A DNA stretch of 64,000 bases from Cryphonectria parasitica EP155 (lineage: Eukaryota > Ascomycota > Sordariomycetes > Diaporthales > Cryphonectriaceae). Each line of letters starts with the position of its first letter. The stretch's first letter is position 1. The position numbers were made by a program, and so were the translations under genes. Shown here in pieces: positions 10,007 through 22,300 of the stretch. The stretch lies in the NCBI RefSeq assembly GCF_011745365.1, contig NW_024468910.1, positions 4,244,068 through 4,308,067 on the forward strand, written 5' to 3'. The notes beneath the pieces are model-generated. The model had not been told where the DNA came from, did not search any database, and worked only from the letters and a program-made list of their open reading frames with translations.

Positions 10007-11605
10007 TGGAGAAAAATAGTCTTGCTATGCTGTCATGGCGCAGTGACAAGAAGAGGAAGAAGAGTTGGGGGGGGGGGGGCGACAAAGAGAAAGAAAATAA
10101 TCGCTAATGATGAAGTCTGATTTGTGTCCACTCAAGCAAAGTATTGCAGAGAAAAGTCAAGTCGGGGTTGGCGGGGGGGGGGGGAGGTGTGGAGTTGGCT
10201 CCTTCTTTTTTTTTTTGGGTGTGTATTATGAGTCCGAAGATGGAGAAGAGAATTTTCTAGGCAGACAGCCAAGTATTTAATACATACATGATGCTCTCTA
10301 ACGCCTATTTGAATATGAGATTCTCGCCTCGGTAGACAAGCAGTGACTCTCACCGACCATGTGCTCGACGCCGCGACCGGACAACAGTCCACCCAGCATT
10401 GCTTCACTTTGAGGCAATTTAAGCGCCGGGCATGTGCCGCATGAGAGAGGAAGAAAATCAGCACTTTTCTGACCGAATAGGACGTAATAAGGGCAGCGAG
10501 GCGGCTGAAGAAAAGGGCAGAAAACATGCCTTGGCTGATCCTGAGGATTTGTGCACTTTTCCGAAGATGCGCTCAGGGCCAGTCAGCCCCATTGCAGCCT
10601 TGATTTTTTTTGGTTTGTCTTTTTTACTACCCCGGTTCAGCTGTGCTCGCGACGCCATAGTCTCGCCCTGGACATGAGAAGTGCACCTCGACTAGAGACA
10701 TGCATAGGGCGCACACAGTGAGTCTTGTTGTCTGCTGGATAATGCTGCGTCGTGGGGATGTCATCCCAGGTTACGTGCTAGCGAGGGGGCGAACTAGAAC
10801 AGCGTTGAGGGCGTGCTGTGGAAAGTGCTGAGAGATGGGATTCCTGCTGACATATGAGTGAAAAGCATCCTGCCGGACCCCTCCCCTGACCATCTTGTTC
10901 GTTATGAGAAGCAAGGTCAGTACCGTCCGGTGTCGACAGCGCAGCCATACCGAAAATTTAGGCTTGGAGGTTGTAAGGCTTGCTTTCCCCCTCCACACGA
11001 CTCTTCAGGATTTGCTACAGTGTGCTGATCATGCCGCCAAGTCAGAGCCTGCCACAGTTCTCTGCTGGCTCCTGGGCGATGATATGCCTCTTTTCCCCTG
11101 ATCCATGTGCTCGTCTGCCTTGGCCATAATATGCGCATGCTCCCTGTGTAGAGATGGCGGGGAGGAATCACCCTCTGAGGCTTCAGGAAACAGCATGTCT
11201 GGGTCAAGGTTAATACGTGGACACTGTGCAATGGGCAGTGTGCAAGTATTCCTTGAATCCTCACCCTGCGGCCATGGTGGCGGAGTCTCGAGAAAACAAG
11301 TCGCTCTCATGTTCTGTTGTGTGTAGGTGTTCTAGCTCTGGTTTAGCCGAGCCGTGTGAGCACAAGTCACACAAGTCACCAAAGGAAGCACTTTGAACAT
11401 GGCGACTGCTGTAGGCTTTGGGTAGGCATTAAGTCCCAATCTGGATCCACGTATAAGACTTTCAACCAATGTCACCGCAGCAAGGAAGGGGAAGAAGTTG
11501 GCCAGTGAAGAGACTGCTCGGATTCTCCCATCCCCAAGTCGGTATGATACTGCCAACCATGGTGAACAAGCTGGTGATATCTCTCCTCCTATTCCTCCTC
11601 GTCCT
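10007..11605. other. Intergenic region, no supported gene
   Basis: Two long G runs (10067-10079 and 10173-10184) and a T run near 10206-10216 lie upstream of the membrane-protein gene. The rest (10.2-11.6 kb) contains only short overlapping ORFs without recognisable domains. Confidence 0.5.
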
Positions 11606-12360
11606 TCAAGGGTTCTCCTGAACCACTCCAGGTCTCTGCCAAGGTGGACCAAAGGACAAGGGAAGCAGCTAGTGGATTCTTCAGGGTCAGCGCACAACAT
11701 ACTTTCGGGATATAAAGCTTCCTGAAGGGGGGAGATAATAATGCCCCGGGGGTGGGGGGCTGCTCACCTCCTCCAGTCGTAATACGCAATAGTCGCCGGC
11801 CTTGTCGAACATCAGCACGGGTATCTGCAGCTCGCAGAACTCCCGGATCCTGCACGGCACCAAATCCAGTCCGGTTAGTAGCATGATCTTGAGAAAGGGC
11901 CGAGACGAGGGTTACAAGCACCGCCCTCCACCATCATCGCCAGCACTACTGCTACTACTCACGTCTGTCTACACATGCCACAAGGACTCGCGGGTGGCGA
12001 GATATCCGTGGCGACAGCAACGGCCTTGAAGTCGCGATGGCCATCAGTAATCGCCCTGTTGAAGGCGACGCGCTCGGCACAGGTGCCAACAGGATAAGAC
12101 GCGTTCTCCACATTAGCCCCAGGGATATAGACACCGAGCTTGGTCAAGACAACGGCGCCGACGCGGAAGTTGCTGTAGGGGCAGTAGGCTGTCTCTTTGG
12201 CCGCGAAGGCATGGCGCTTGAGGTCGTGGAGCTCCTGTATGCTGAGGCCAAATGTGCGGCTGGTGGCGTCGAGGTGCTGAGTGTTGAGGCTGGAGAGCAG
12301 CGGCGGTGCCTGTTGTGAAGGGGAGCTCATGGCTGGCGAGCTCGTGTAGGGTTCCAGCAT
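11606..12360 (-). CDS. CDD1: Cytidine deaminase
   Basis: Pyrimidine-salvage enzyme hydrolysing cytidine and deoxycytidine to uridine and deoxyuridine in the cytosol. Three exons, 12360-11963, 11849-11768 and 11668-11606, sum to 180 aa; introns are 113 and 99 bp with GTGAGT and GTGAGC donors. Zinc site residues are in place: Cys94-Ala-Glu96 (GTCAERVAF) supplies the catalytic glutamate, and Cys127 and Cys130 (PCGMCRQ) are the other ligands. Substrate-pocket motifs NFRVGAV and NVENASYP are present. Exon 3 was found by its diagnostic end LRLEELLPLSFGP, which restores the family C-terminus; reading through the last donor instead gives no family match. Met11 (at 12330) is an alternative start. The length suits the homotetrameric class. 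Confidence 0.95.
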
Positions 12361-13796
12361 GAGTGCTGAGGTTGGTTAGTATTGAAAAAAAAAAATTGAA
12401 AAAAGAAAAAGACGACTAGATTGCGGTCCGTAGAAGATGTGAGTAGTGGTTTGAGCAATATCGAGAGGTGTAATATTGTGGCAGTGAGTAAGTGGGTGGA
12501 TTAGTGTATGGCCACGGGCAAGGGAGCTTGAGTACTTACTTGCTACGTCAGTCAATGAATTGGCAGGCGCAGATGAGATGTTCTTAGCTCAAGAACCGAG
12601 GCTAGCTGAGACACTGTACCAACACACTGGCTTCCCGAGAGAGTAATATGCAGTACACGGGCGGTGCCTTCCGCCCACGCAGTTAACCCCCCCCCCCCGC
12701 CCCACAAAAAAAAAACCGTCATATAAGGCACAGTATATGCCTTGATTTGTCAATTGTTATAATTATTCAATGATTTTCAATCGTCATTATCTGCAACATT
12801 TCTGGAATCCATGTTGTTGGTGTGATATAATCCATAAGTGATCTGAAAGAAACACGGTCCTGAAACTAATGCAGGGGACAAGCAAACTAGCAACTTCTTG
12901 GTGGCCTCCCCTAGCTTTGCTACCGTAGTAGCTTCCGTTGACATGAAGAAAAGAGATAGTTCAGGGTCTCGATCGTCAGCTGCTGGTGCAAATTTCAGGT
13001 TGAGAAGTAAGAAATGGCATTCAATCAATACATACAATAAAGACGTTGGAAGAGAAGACGATTCACAATCCATCAGAGCAGGTCCCCAGTTGAGATCTAG
13101 AGGCAGGGATTTTTCTCTAGTGTTGCCGTCCACGCATGGATTGGCGAACCCTTTAGTGGACCCACCTGCGAGGGCCCCGCCAGCCAGCGCTGAATCTATG
13201 GTACTGTAGCACGACCTGTCTAGGATGCTAGACTGGCTGAGTGCTAGGTTGTCACGATAGTGGGCAGATCTACTATGGCAATTACATGGTAATAGTGTCA
13301 ACTGCCCCTGAAGGCTTGCGAGGGTGATCGCTGACCAGCAGCGTGCTCTCACTATCTGCCGACGCACGAACAAATCTCCCCTGGAACCTTAAACCCCCCA
13401 AGTGCCCGCCCTCCATTGTTTAAACAATCTATCACAATCTCGAGATGCACCAAGCACCTGCATCCTGTTGAGACATGCAGCCGTCATGACGGGAGCCCTG
13501 ACATCCTCTGTGTACGACCCTTCCCTGCGCATCTACGTCACGACTCGAGTCCCTGCATAAGAAAAAAAAGTATCCTGTCAAACGACCCAGGTCAACGTTA
13601 CACACACACGCATACACGCACGGCGAAAGCCCGACAGCCCGCGCCCGCCCGTCCTGCGCCCTCTTGTCTGTGCCTGCTTGGGCTTGGCTTGCCTGGCCCT
13701 AAGAGAAGCAGAGGAAGAGGGGTCCTGTGACCGAACACCGACGTCGATTACCCACGATCTCTCGTCCTCCTCCCCCTCCTTCCTCCTCGTCTCGCC
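12361..13796. other. Divergent intergenic region between CDD1 and the ELMO gene
   Basis: It holds both promoters. A run of 12 C at 12687-12698 followed by an A tract marks the middle. C/T-rich sequence (CCTCCTCCCCCTCC) directly precedes the ELMO start. A 198-codon minus-strand ORF at 12777-13373 lacks coding features and was not accepted. Confidence 0.55.
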
Positions 13797-16076
13797 ATGG
13801 ACCAGGCCGATGTTCCCGCGCTCTTGTCGCGCCTGGCCAGCGACGAGGATGCCGCCCGCAAGATGGCTGTATTCAAGCTGCAGTCCTCGATCAACGACCC
13901 TGCCTTTGCCGACGTCTTCATCTCGTCGGGAGGGCTTGTCATCTTGCGGCGGCTGATCATGAACACGGGCGGCAACACGCTTGCCTACTCGCTGCAGTCG
14001 CTGACCAGGCTGCTGGAGGTGGACATGGGCTGGGACATCTTTGAGGGCCACATGGCCACCGATCTCGTCGAGCGCCTCGTCGAGTTGGTCGTCACGAATC
14101 CGCTCGTCAACATCCTGCGGGGTGCCATGTCCATCCTGGTCGCTCTGGTATCTCACTCGCAGTCTGCCCCCAGCGGCAGCAGCGGCGGCGGGAACAACCA
14201 TATCGCGGCCGCCGTCAGGACCCCTGGCATGTTTGGCTTCCGTGCCCTCAAGCCTGCCGTGGCCGTGTACCCGCAATTCTTTGAGCACGTCATCTCCCAG
14301 CTCCAGTCCGCCGACCACGCCCTGTGCGCCGCCGCGCTGATGCTCATCAACGCCCTGGTACGGGATGCCATCTCCAAGGAGGACAGGGGCGTCAGCGGGG
14401 TTAGTGGCGCCAGGCCCGCGGGCGAGGAGTGGTCCAAGTTCATCAAGAGGCTACAAGACCTGGGGTTAATCAAGGCCGTCTATAATCTAATGCAGAGCTC
14501 GGCCATGCAGGACCTGGCCCAGCCGCTGCTCGACTTCCAGAACCTCACCAAGGTCTTGCTGCGGAGGTGGAAGGAGGTCAAGGTCGACCTCGAGCGCCCG
14601 GAGCACAGGAGGGCGCTGAAGGGTCTGCACCTGTCCAGTGCTCCCGACAGGTCCTTTGCCAACGGGACCACCGCGACAACAAACCCGGCGGCAGCGACGA
14701 CCGGCGAGACGTCCGGCAGGAAACACAACCCAGAGAAGTGGCGGAGGCTGGGGTTCCAGACGGAGAGCCCCGCGTCCGAATTTCACACGGCTGGCTTCTT
14801 GGGTATGATGGACCTTACCGACTACGTGCGCAAGAACGAGGATGGCTTCCAGAAGATGCTCCTGGAGCAGTCCACGAGGCCGCTCCACGAGAGGTGTCCT
14901 ATCGCCCGGTCCAGCTTGGCCGTGTCCCTGATGCTCTATGAGCACTTCGAGGTGGACAAGGCCGACCTGGAGGACATCAAGGGTTACCAGGCCATGGACA
15001 ACAGCAAGGGCAACGACAGGATGTTCAGGCCCCTCCTGCTGCAGTGGTCTCGGCTGCACACCGCAGGGCTCCACGCCTTTTTTCGCATGTGGAAGGCCAC
15101 AGGTGCGGAGCGGGATGACTTTGAGAAGGTGGCCGAGCTGGTACGGATCCTCATCGAGCGGGTCATCGGCCAGGCCACCAGGATGAGGGACGTCTCGGAG
15201 GTCGAGGAGGAGCTACAGGACTACGAGTGCAGCCGGCTCCGCGAGGTGCAGATGGAGCTGCTCGACCTGTCCTTTGACGACCAATGGGGCGCACACCTGT
15301 ACCAGGTGCGGGAGGAGCTGAAGCATGAGGCTTTGACCTTTGTCAAGGAACAGCGCATCCGCTGCCTCCTGCAGGGCTCCTGGTTCTACAAGCCAGTGCC
15401 GGCCCGAGACCAGCAGCCAGCAGAACACCAGCGCGAGGGCAGTGTAGACGCCAGAAGGCGGCTCTACCAGCCCAAGCCGTGGAGATTCGCCCGGCTCTCC
15501 CACAACAGGCGCTACCTGCACTACGCAGACTTTGCCGAGAGGGCACCGCCGGACCCCATACTCGACCACCTGGGTGACAAGATCGACCTCGGCACCATCA
15601 GCTCGGTCGTGTCCAATGTCTCGGCGCCGGGCGAAGATGCCCAGAGCGTGTCCAGCGGGTCCACGCTCAAGAACAACAACCATCAGCAGCTGCCGCCGCC
15701 GGGCACGCCCAAAGCTCCAGGTTTACTAACGAGCGGTGCTGCCCCGCCCAAGACAACGACCAAGATCACCATCTACAGCTACGTGAACCCCGAGGAGGCG
15801 GCTCGGGGCAGCGACACCAAGGAGCAGGCCGTGCTGACGCTGCACCCCATGACGAACTCGCTGGCGTCGGAGTGGCTGGACGGCCTGCTGATGCTGTTGA
15901 ACCAGGCGCCCATCACGGCCGAGACGAACAAGCTAGTGACACTGGTCAGCGACTACGGGCTGAAGATCAGGCTGCTTAACGTTCGGGTGGATGCGGTGTA
16001 CAGTGGACCACAGCCTGGTGCAGGTGCTGTGCCCAGTCGGGAGGGGTTGGATGATGATTATTTCTACGAAGTCTGA
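13797..16076 (+). CDS. ELMO/CED-12 family protein (Lmo1-like)
   Basis: Intronless 759 aa protein. ELMO proteins pair with DOCK-type exchange factors (yeast Dck1-Lmo1) to activate Rho/Rac GTPases in polarity, stress and actin control. Residues 1-300 form an armadillo-like helical array (VPALLSRLASDEDAARKMA; LVILRRLIMNTGGNT; LVNILRGAMSILVAL). The ELMO domain is at about 360-460 (VSLMLYEHFEVDKADLEDI; RPLLLQWSRLHTAGLHAFF). A PH-like domain follows at about 510-740, with GSWFYKPVPARDQ and KPWRFARLSHNRRYLHYADF, interrupted by a low-complexity insert including a proline-rich segment (QLPPPGTPKAPG). The order helical repeat-ELMO-PH matches the family. The start context CGCCATGG is strong. A C/T-rich 3' flank with three copies of TTTTCTCTC follows. 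Confidence 0.9.
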   Translation: MDQADVPALLSRLASDEDAARKMAVFKLQSSINDPAFADVFISSGGLVILRRLIMNTGGNTLAYSLQSLTRLLEVDMGWDIFEGHMATDLVERLVELVVTNPLVNILRGAMSILVALVSHSQSAPSGSSGGGNNHIAAAVRTPGMFGFRALKPAVAVYPQFFEHVISQLQSADHALCAAALMLINALVRDAISKEDRGVSGVSGARPAGEEWSKFIKRLQDLGLIKAVYNLMQSSAMQDLAQPLLDFQNLTKVLLRRWKEVKVDLERPEHRRALKGLHLSSAPDRSFANGTTATTNPAAATTGETSGRKHNPEKWRRLGFQTESPASEFHTAGFLGMMDLTDYVRKNEDGFQKMLLEQSTRPLHERCPIARSSLAVSLMLYEHFEVDKADLEDIKGYQAMDNSKGNDRMFRPLLLQWSRLHTAGLHAFFRMWKATGAERDDFEKVAELVRILIERVIGQATRMRDVSEVEEELQDYECSRLREVQMELLDLSFDDQWGAHLYQVREELKHEALTFVKEQRIRCLLQGSWFYKPVPARDQQPAEHQREGSVDARRRLYQPKPWRFARLSHNRRYLHYADFAERAPPDPILDHLGDKIDLGTISSVVSNVSAPGEDAQSVSSGSTLKNNNHQQLPPPGTPKAPGLLTSGAAPPKTTTKITIYSYVNPEEAARGSDTKEQAVLTLHPMTNSLASEWLDGLLMLLNQAPITAETNKLVTLVSDYGLKIRLLNVRVDAVYSGPQPGAGAVPSREGLDDDYFYEV

Positions 16077-16985
16077 ATAAGAAGAAGAACCAAGACGACG
16101 AAATACAGAAGTAAGCTTGAGCATCCTGGACAGTTTTCTTTTCTTCTCTTTTCTTCTTCCTCTCTTTCTAGTCTATGTCGTTTTCATGTACGCACGCGTA
16201 TACCCCACCTTTGTTTCTCTTGTTGTTCTCTCTCTTACTTTTCTCTCTTTTCTCTCTTTTCTCTCTTTTGTTGAGGGAGGACATCTCTTGGTAGAGCATA
16301 GGGAGGCGTGGGAGCAATTTATTGTGGATGGTGGTGCTTCTTGCATAGCGAATGAAAAAGAAGGAGAAGAGGGAGCGGACGAGAGAGATTCAGTATCTCG
16401 AAACTATATTCATGTGCGTGTACATAACAACAAACTCTTGTAGCAACGGACGAGCCCGAGTCTGTATACAGGCTCGGCTGACTTCGATGTCAATTATATA
16501 ATAGTCCCAGGTTCGCATAGATAGGCAAGACATCGCAGTGGGACTTGGATTCTTTGTGAGTTCTTTTCTTGAAGCTGTCAAGTAAGTATTTGAAACCATC
16601 TCGCATTTTCGATTGTTATGCGTGTGTACTTGCTATTATGTACCTGTGAATTGCCTGTACTTACCAAAGTATGTGCTATAGTACGTATAGTGTGTACTTA
16701 AGCACAGCGTCCGAGCGGCTGGGAAATCAATTAAGACCCTGGTCTTGTTTACACTTTTTGTGTGACTAGGGGTGTCCCCCCGCGCCGAGCCGCCAACCCC
16801 CCGCGGCCAGGGGTCCATGTGAGCTGAACCTGAGGCGGCTGGGTTTCTTTGCTCTCGTCTCATTCGTTCGTCATCATCCACCCGACATTCCTACTTCCCC
16901 ATCACTTGGCCCAATCCCTCTTCTCCTTCTGCCTCGACATTTTCCCTTCTTCTACTTGTTCTTCTTTTCCTCTGGTCTACTAAAA
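16077..16985. other. Intergenic: ELMO 3' flank and GRF-protein promoter
   Basis: Pyrimidine tandem repeat (TTTTCTCTC)n at about 16238-16268. An inverted repeat CTATA-GTACG-TATAG lies at 16676-16690. Strong C/T-rich promoter-like sequence at 16870-16980 leads to the next ATG. Confidence 0.5.
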
Positions 16986-18556
16986 ATGTACAAGACACCC
17001 TCCAAATCACGGTCCTCACACAAAGCGCCATTCACACCCAAGAAGAGAGGCCTGTTTGAAGACGGGCTGTGGCTCTGTATGCTTTCCATCCTCCTTCCCT
17101 CTCTTGCTTCTCTGCCTCCTCCTCCTCACCTGCACATGAATAGACCGCCGTTTCTCCGTTCCTTAGCTGACTGTATATAATCTCCTCAAACAAAAAAGGC
17201 GACTGTTCCCCCCGCAAACCTGCCCTCAACCTCAAGGTCAAGAAGGAAGGCCCCAACAAGGGCAAGTCCTTCTACACCTGCGACGAGCGCAAGTGCGGCT
17301 TCTTCCTCTTCCAGCACGACGCCGAGCCCCGCGAGCGCGAAGCCCTTCTCAAGAACAACTGCCGCTCCGAGAACGGCATCGTCGCCAGGGTCCAGGCCAA
17401 GGGCGAACCGCCTGTGACCCCTTCGTTTGGGAGAGGGAACAAGACAACGATGACTCCAGCGACGGTGCGGCCTCAGCAGAGGACCTTTCGGGGTCTGCCT
17501 CACGCAGGCGCTGGCGCTGCAGCACAGAGGAGGTGGAGCCTGTCGCAGGACTCGGAGTACCTGAGTTACGACTCGGCGGAAGGGGAGGAGGCGGAGGAAA
17601 ACCACAATGCCGGTGCGGTACGGCCCAGCGCGGGGGCCAGCACGCATGCACAAAACGGCAGCGCAGCGTCGAGCGGCACGCTGGGAAAATCGTCCGTGCC
17701 CAAGGGCTCTTCCTCCTCTGGCACCACACTTGCCCCGCCACAGACACCCTCGGCAAAACGCAAGCACCACGTCTTCCTTGAGGACAGCGACGACGAGTAC
17801 GGCGGAGACGAGCTCGACGATCCAGACACGAGCCGCCAGCTGGCGCGGATCGCCGACGAGAGCGCGCGCAAAAGGCAGCAGCAACAGTGGGAATCCCTCG
17901 CGACACCGACCGCGCAGAGGACTGTCCAACGCGCAGGCGGAATCCCGACACCCATCACCCGTCACAGCCTACTGATCGCGGGTGAGGACCGTCGTGCTGA
18001 AGACGAAGAACGCACTGTTAAGAGGTTGCGTGTCCGAGACAGCACCCCTTCTAAAGATGGTGGCGACGCCCTAGACCAAGCCTCATCCGTGATCGGGGAC
18101 GCCGCCACGCCGACGCCGCACCGCAACATCAACGTCCTCCTCTTTCCCCCAACAGCTAGCAACCCTTCCAACCCTGCTGCCGCCACGCCTGCCGCGACGC
18201 GCACCCTCACCGCATCGTCTGCGGTACCCGCCTCCCCCTCGCCTTTTAAGACACCCGCCGCCACAGACCATCCTCGCATAGCAGACGAGGTCATGTCTCT
18301 CCTGTCCACCCAGCCCATCTCCGAGGCGACGAGGCGCCACGTGCGCGCGGCCCTGGAGCGGCATGAGCTCCGAACCAAGGGGCTCGTCAAGGGCCGTGAC
18401 GCCGCGCGCGCCGCACTCGAGGCGAGGGATGTGCGCGTCGCTGAGCTGCAGGCGCAGGTCGTCGGGCTGGAGAATGCGCGGCGCATGGACAAGGAGAGCT
18501 TGAAGGAGCTGAGTAGGGGCTTGGTTATGCTTTCACAGACTGGGGATAGTGCTTGA
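16986..18556 (+). CDS. GRF zinc-finger protein with C-terminal coiled coil
   Basis: Exons 16986-17076 and 17199-18556 (122 bp intron, GTATGC donor, phase 1) encode 482 aa. The intron splits the first zinc-ligand cysteine codon. After splicing, residues about 30-68 form a GRF-type zinc finger: Cys31/Cys33 (LCDCSPRKPA), then KGKSFYTCDERKCGFFLF with Cys58, Cys63 and the GFF signature. GRF fingers bind single-stranded nucleic acid in DNA-repair enzymes (for example APE2, TOP3A, NEIL3). The remainder has no catalytic domain: disordered Ser/Thr-rich sequence, an acidic patch (EDSDDEYGGDELDD), and a C-terminal coiled coil at about 415-480 (RHVRAALERHELRTKG; ARDVRVAELQAQVVGLEN). A role as a DNA-binding accessory factor is inference. 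Confidence 0.85.
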
Positions 18557-18565
18557 AGGGGAGAC

Positions 18566-18598
<33 letters not shown>

Positions 18599-19143
18599 GT
18601 GGATGTTTCTTCTTCCTCCCTTTGTTCCCCTCGTTTCTTCTACCCTCCTATTCTTCTTTTTGTTTTCTTGTTTTCTTCAAAATGTTTGATCACCTTGACT
18701 ATTTATGAGTGGGCGTTATGATCTGGATACCCCCACCCTTTTAACTGGTTTGCCAAGTACGGACGGACACGCAAGACATGAGCGATGAACGAATTGACGA
18801 CGCTGATTGCGCGCATCGCTATTTGTGCTTAGGAATGAAAATAATGGAAATGTTACCATCTCACTCAGCCAACGACCAACAATAACGCTGCGTAGAAATG
18901 TGAGAGACAGATCCAACGAAGATGATCATGTTTCTATATATATTTATATGTATATATATTCATCGTTGCTGAGACGGGATAACATCTGAACCAATTCCCA
19001 TGGAACATTGCATCTTGCTGCAAGCTATTGCATGTGCCTTAGCCTGAGAGAGGTGCGACAAGGGTTTGGCAAATAGACTGAATGATGAATGCTTATTCCC
19101 TTTTGCGCCGTAGTGGGTATCTCATGCGAGAAATGCAGGAGTG

Positions 19144-19188
<45 letters not shown>

Positions 19189-19370
19189 TCATGGGGCCGC
19201 CCAATGCAGATACCATATCGCCCCGTATACTGTATGAAGATGCTCTGCCGCGTGGCTGTCCTCCTTCTTCCCGTTCAAGTCTGTGGGCCCCGTCCTCCAT
19301 CCCCCCTCCACTCCCCAACACCTCCTTTTGCCAACTCAATGGCTTTATATGTTTCCCCCTTGTATCATAC
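18557..19370. other. Convergent spacer with two long (GT)n microsatellites
   Basis: (GT)n runs at 18566-18600 and 19145-19183 lie between converging gene ends. AT-rich sequence with TATATATTTATATGTATATATATT lies near 18935-18960. No gene seen. Confidence 0.6.
19145..19183. repeat. (TG)n microsatellite, about 19 units
   Basis: Uninterrupted alternating T-G at 19145-19183, suited to Z-DNA and to slippage polymorphism. Confidence 0.9.
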
Positions 19371-22300
19371 TTACTTGAATGTCTTCGATATCCTGGAGCC
19401 CTTGACTGGCGCCGGCAGACACCGGATAAAATCATCTCGTTCTGCGGTGAAGCGTCAGTTGGTTATTATATCTTGTATGGTCGGATGTAATTGATACAAA
19501 AAGAAACAATCAAAATTAAAGGACATCATCGACTTACGCTCCTCGCCATCAAATAGAATTGTAATATCATCATGCTCTCCTGGAATCTCTGGCATATCCA
19601 GACAAACAAAGGCCATGTCATCCGTCGGCTTCTCCCCATTCTCAGGAAGAAGAGGCAGGGGGAACTTGGCATCATCGATCTTGAGACCCATCTTGTCGCC
19701 CTTCTTGATCGACTCGAAGATGTCCGTCGCCTTGAGCTGGAAGCTCATGCTCTCTCCGTGGTGAAAGTCCTCAAAGAAGACGAGGACGTGGGTGATGTTG
19801 TCTTCCGACTGGACAATCTGTATTCTGGTCCCGGCTGCTTCCCATTTTTTGTAGATGGGGACGACCATGCGCCGCCGAGCAATGGCAAAGAGCGAAACGA
19901 CCCCGTCGAAGAGCGGCTTGAAGCCCGTCAGTGCTTCTTGGAAGTCGTGCAGGTCGCGCTGGCTGGTGAAGGAGAACGAGCGGATCGATGGACCGCGGCT
20001 GGCGAGCTGCAACGCCTGGAATATCTCTGCCGGCAGCTGCTTGGCCACCTGAGATTCCGAAAGCGCTACAGTGATATCCTGTTGGGGTGGGCGCAGGATC
20101 TGGATCTTGGTTTTCTCCTTGACTGGGAGCCTGATCTTCAGCTCTCCGGGCCCCACATTGACCCTGTCGGTTATGCTGCCACACTTGAAGTCAATGATGA
20201 TCCTGAGACGTTCGGCCAGCACTGTCTCTGGTATTTCGCCTTCAACGTCTTCGTTGATCACCCTGACTCTCGACCACGGCAGCGTAGAGAAAATGGGCGC
20301 CGCGTCGGACTTGGCGGTCTGGGTGATGGCAAAACCGGTGATGGGAACCTCCGAGAAGACTTTTTCGTCCTGTTGCACAAGTGTGCCGATGAGGAGACTG
20401 TGGAACCGAAGTCGCTCAGGCTCGTCATTGAAAGCCATGACCATCCTGCCGGTACTGCCCCCGTCATCAAATCGCAAGAGGAGTGCAGGTTCGTTGTTCT
20501 CACCCCGCAGGAATCCAAACTGGACAGGTACCTGGGGTAGGTACATATGGTTGACCGCGCTGAGCAGCTTCGTCGACGGCCCAGTCACGACGGCAAAGCG
20601 GAAACCGCGATGATGCGTCCTCTGTCCCTGGGGCGAGTTCTCCTTGGCGATCCGCTCAAACAGTGCGACTTCACAGCCAAGAACAGACTCTCTCGGGAAG
20701 GTCATGGACTTAGCATTCGAGTCAAAGTACTGAAAGCTGCGCAGTTTGGATTTGAAGACACACTGCTCCTCTTTCCGCGGCTGAAGCGTCGCGAGCGCCT
20801 TCGCGCTGAAGTCTTGCAGGTTCCATAACATTTTGAAGTCTTGAGGCTTGCACTTGATGACCACGAGGAAGCCTCGAGGTAGCTTGAGCTCGAGGGCGCA
20901 GTTTTCCGGGCGCCACTTGACATCGTTCCAGGTCGGCCCTCCCTTTTTGTTGCTCTGGATGTGTAGTTGCACGGACCCATTTTGGCTTACAATACAGAAA
21001 TCGAGACTGGTCTGCGCCGGGGACCTGGTGACCGAGAGAAAACAAGGGAAGTGGAATTTTTGGTCCTCTATGCCCTGCTCCATGAGAAGCAGGTCAACCA
21101 TATAACGGCCAAAGCAGAACAGGTCCTTCGTATCACCCAGGGGTAAGGCAGCAAGGAGAGGCAGCTTGGTGAGGGATTGCGATGCCGCGATGGAGGAACC
21201 CCAGGAGCCCCATAGCAACGTGATGATGTCTTGATTGATGGCCGGATACTCGACCCATATCGTCTTGTCAATGGTCTGTGGCAAGAAAGGTTCCTCGGGC
21301 GGCAGGAATCCGTTGCGCTTCATGGAGGATGACAGCTTTCTCAGCTGCGACATGATAGTCTGCCCCACGTCTTGCACTTCGGCATCGACCGGACTGCTCC
21401 TGGTGCTGAGAACCGAGGGCAAGACCTCCTCATAGATCCACAAGGCCTTGGCAAGATCAGCGTAAGCTTGTTGACGGGCCGCCTGGAGCTGACTGGCATG
21501 TTGTGGGGTCTGCGGCTGCTCCCTGATGGTTATCTCGAGGGTCATTCTGCCTTTCAGGAACCACCACAGAGCTGCCCGGGCGAGATCATCCGGTGGAGAT
21601 GACATGATTGGTTTGACAGTCTCGGCCTGCAGGCGAAACAGCTCGAATAAGTGCCGTGTCCGTGCAGTGAAAATCTCCAGGGCGTCGTCGGCCAGTGGCG
21701 GCGCTGCTGCCATGTCTGACGCAGTACCTCTCTTGTTGGGAGAGTCCCCCAGCCTGGGATCTCGCGCTGAAGACCGTTGCTGGGCCATCACTGCGGCAGG
21801 ACTACCCTGTAGAGACTGGGAGTAGGTAGACGCAGGACTCTGGTCCAGCCGCGGCCGCCTCTGCTGCTGTAGCTCAGGAGACCCAGCAATGGACGGCGGC
21901 ATCGAACCCGGATTCGCCTCGATTGGGGTTGAGGGGCCCGCAACTTGATGTTTGGTCTCTTCCCATTCATGTTCATTGCTGGTGCTTGCTGACCTGACTG
22001 CTTTTGCGAAAGCCATGCCCTCTGCCTGGCGCTGTTTGGCCTGGTTGATCTCGATGAAGGACTTCCTCTTGTCGTCGTTCGAGATTACGGAGTTGTCCAG
22101 GAACTCCGAGGACGAGGTATTGCCAGCCGGCACAGCAGGCAGGTCGTGGGAGGTGGGCGGTGGTAGAGAAACAGGTGGAGGCGGAGGTGGGGGCGGCGAT
22201 GGGTCTTCCGAAATAGTAGAGTAGCCGGTCTGGGTTCTTCGAAGTACTGGAGGGACAAAGTCGTCCTGTTTCGGGTCCGTGTATGCCCTCTCCCTCTCCT

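Noticed and set aside
12777..13373. 198-codon minus-strand ORF
   Set aside because: No domain, signal peptide or codon bias like neighbouring genes; lies in the CDD1-ELMO promoter region and is split by no plausible introns.
19572..20540. 322-codon + strand ORF
   Set aside because: Antisense shadow of the 1112-aa gene produced by biased third positions.
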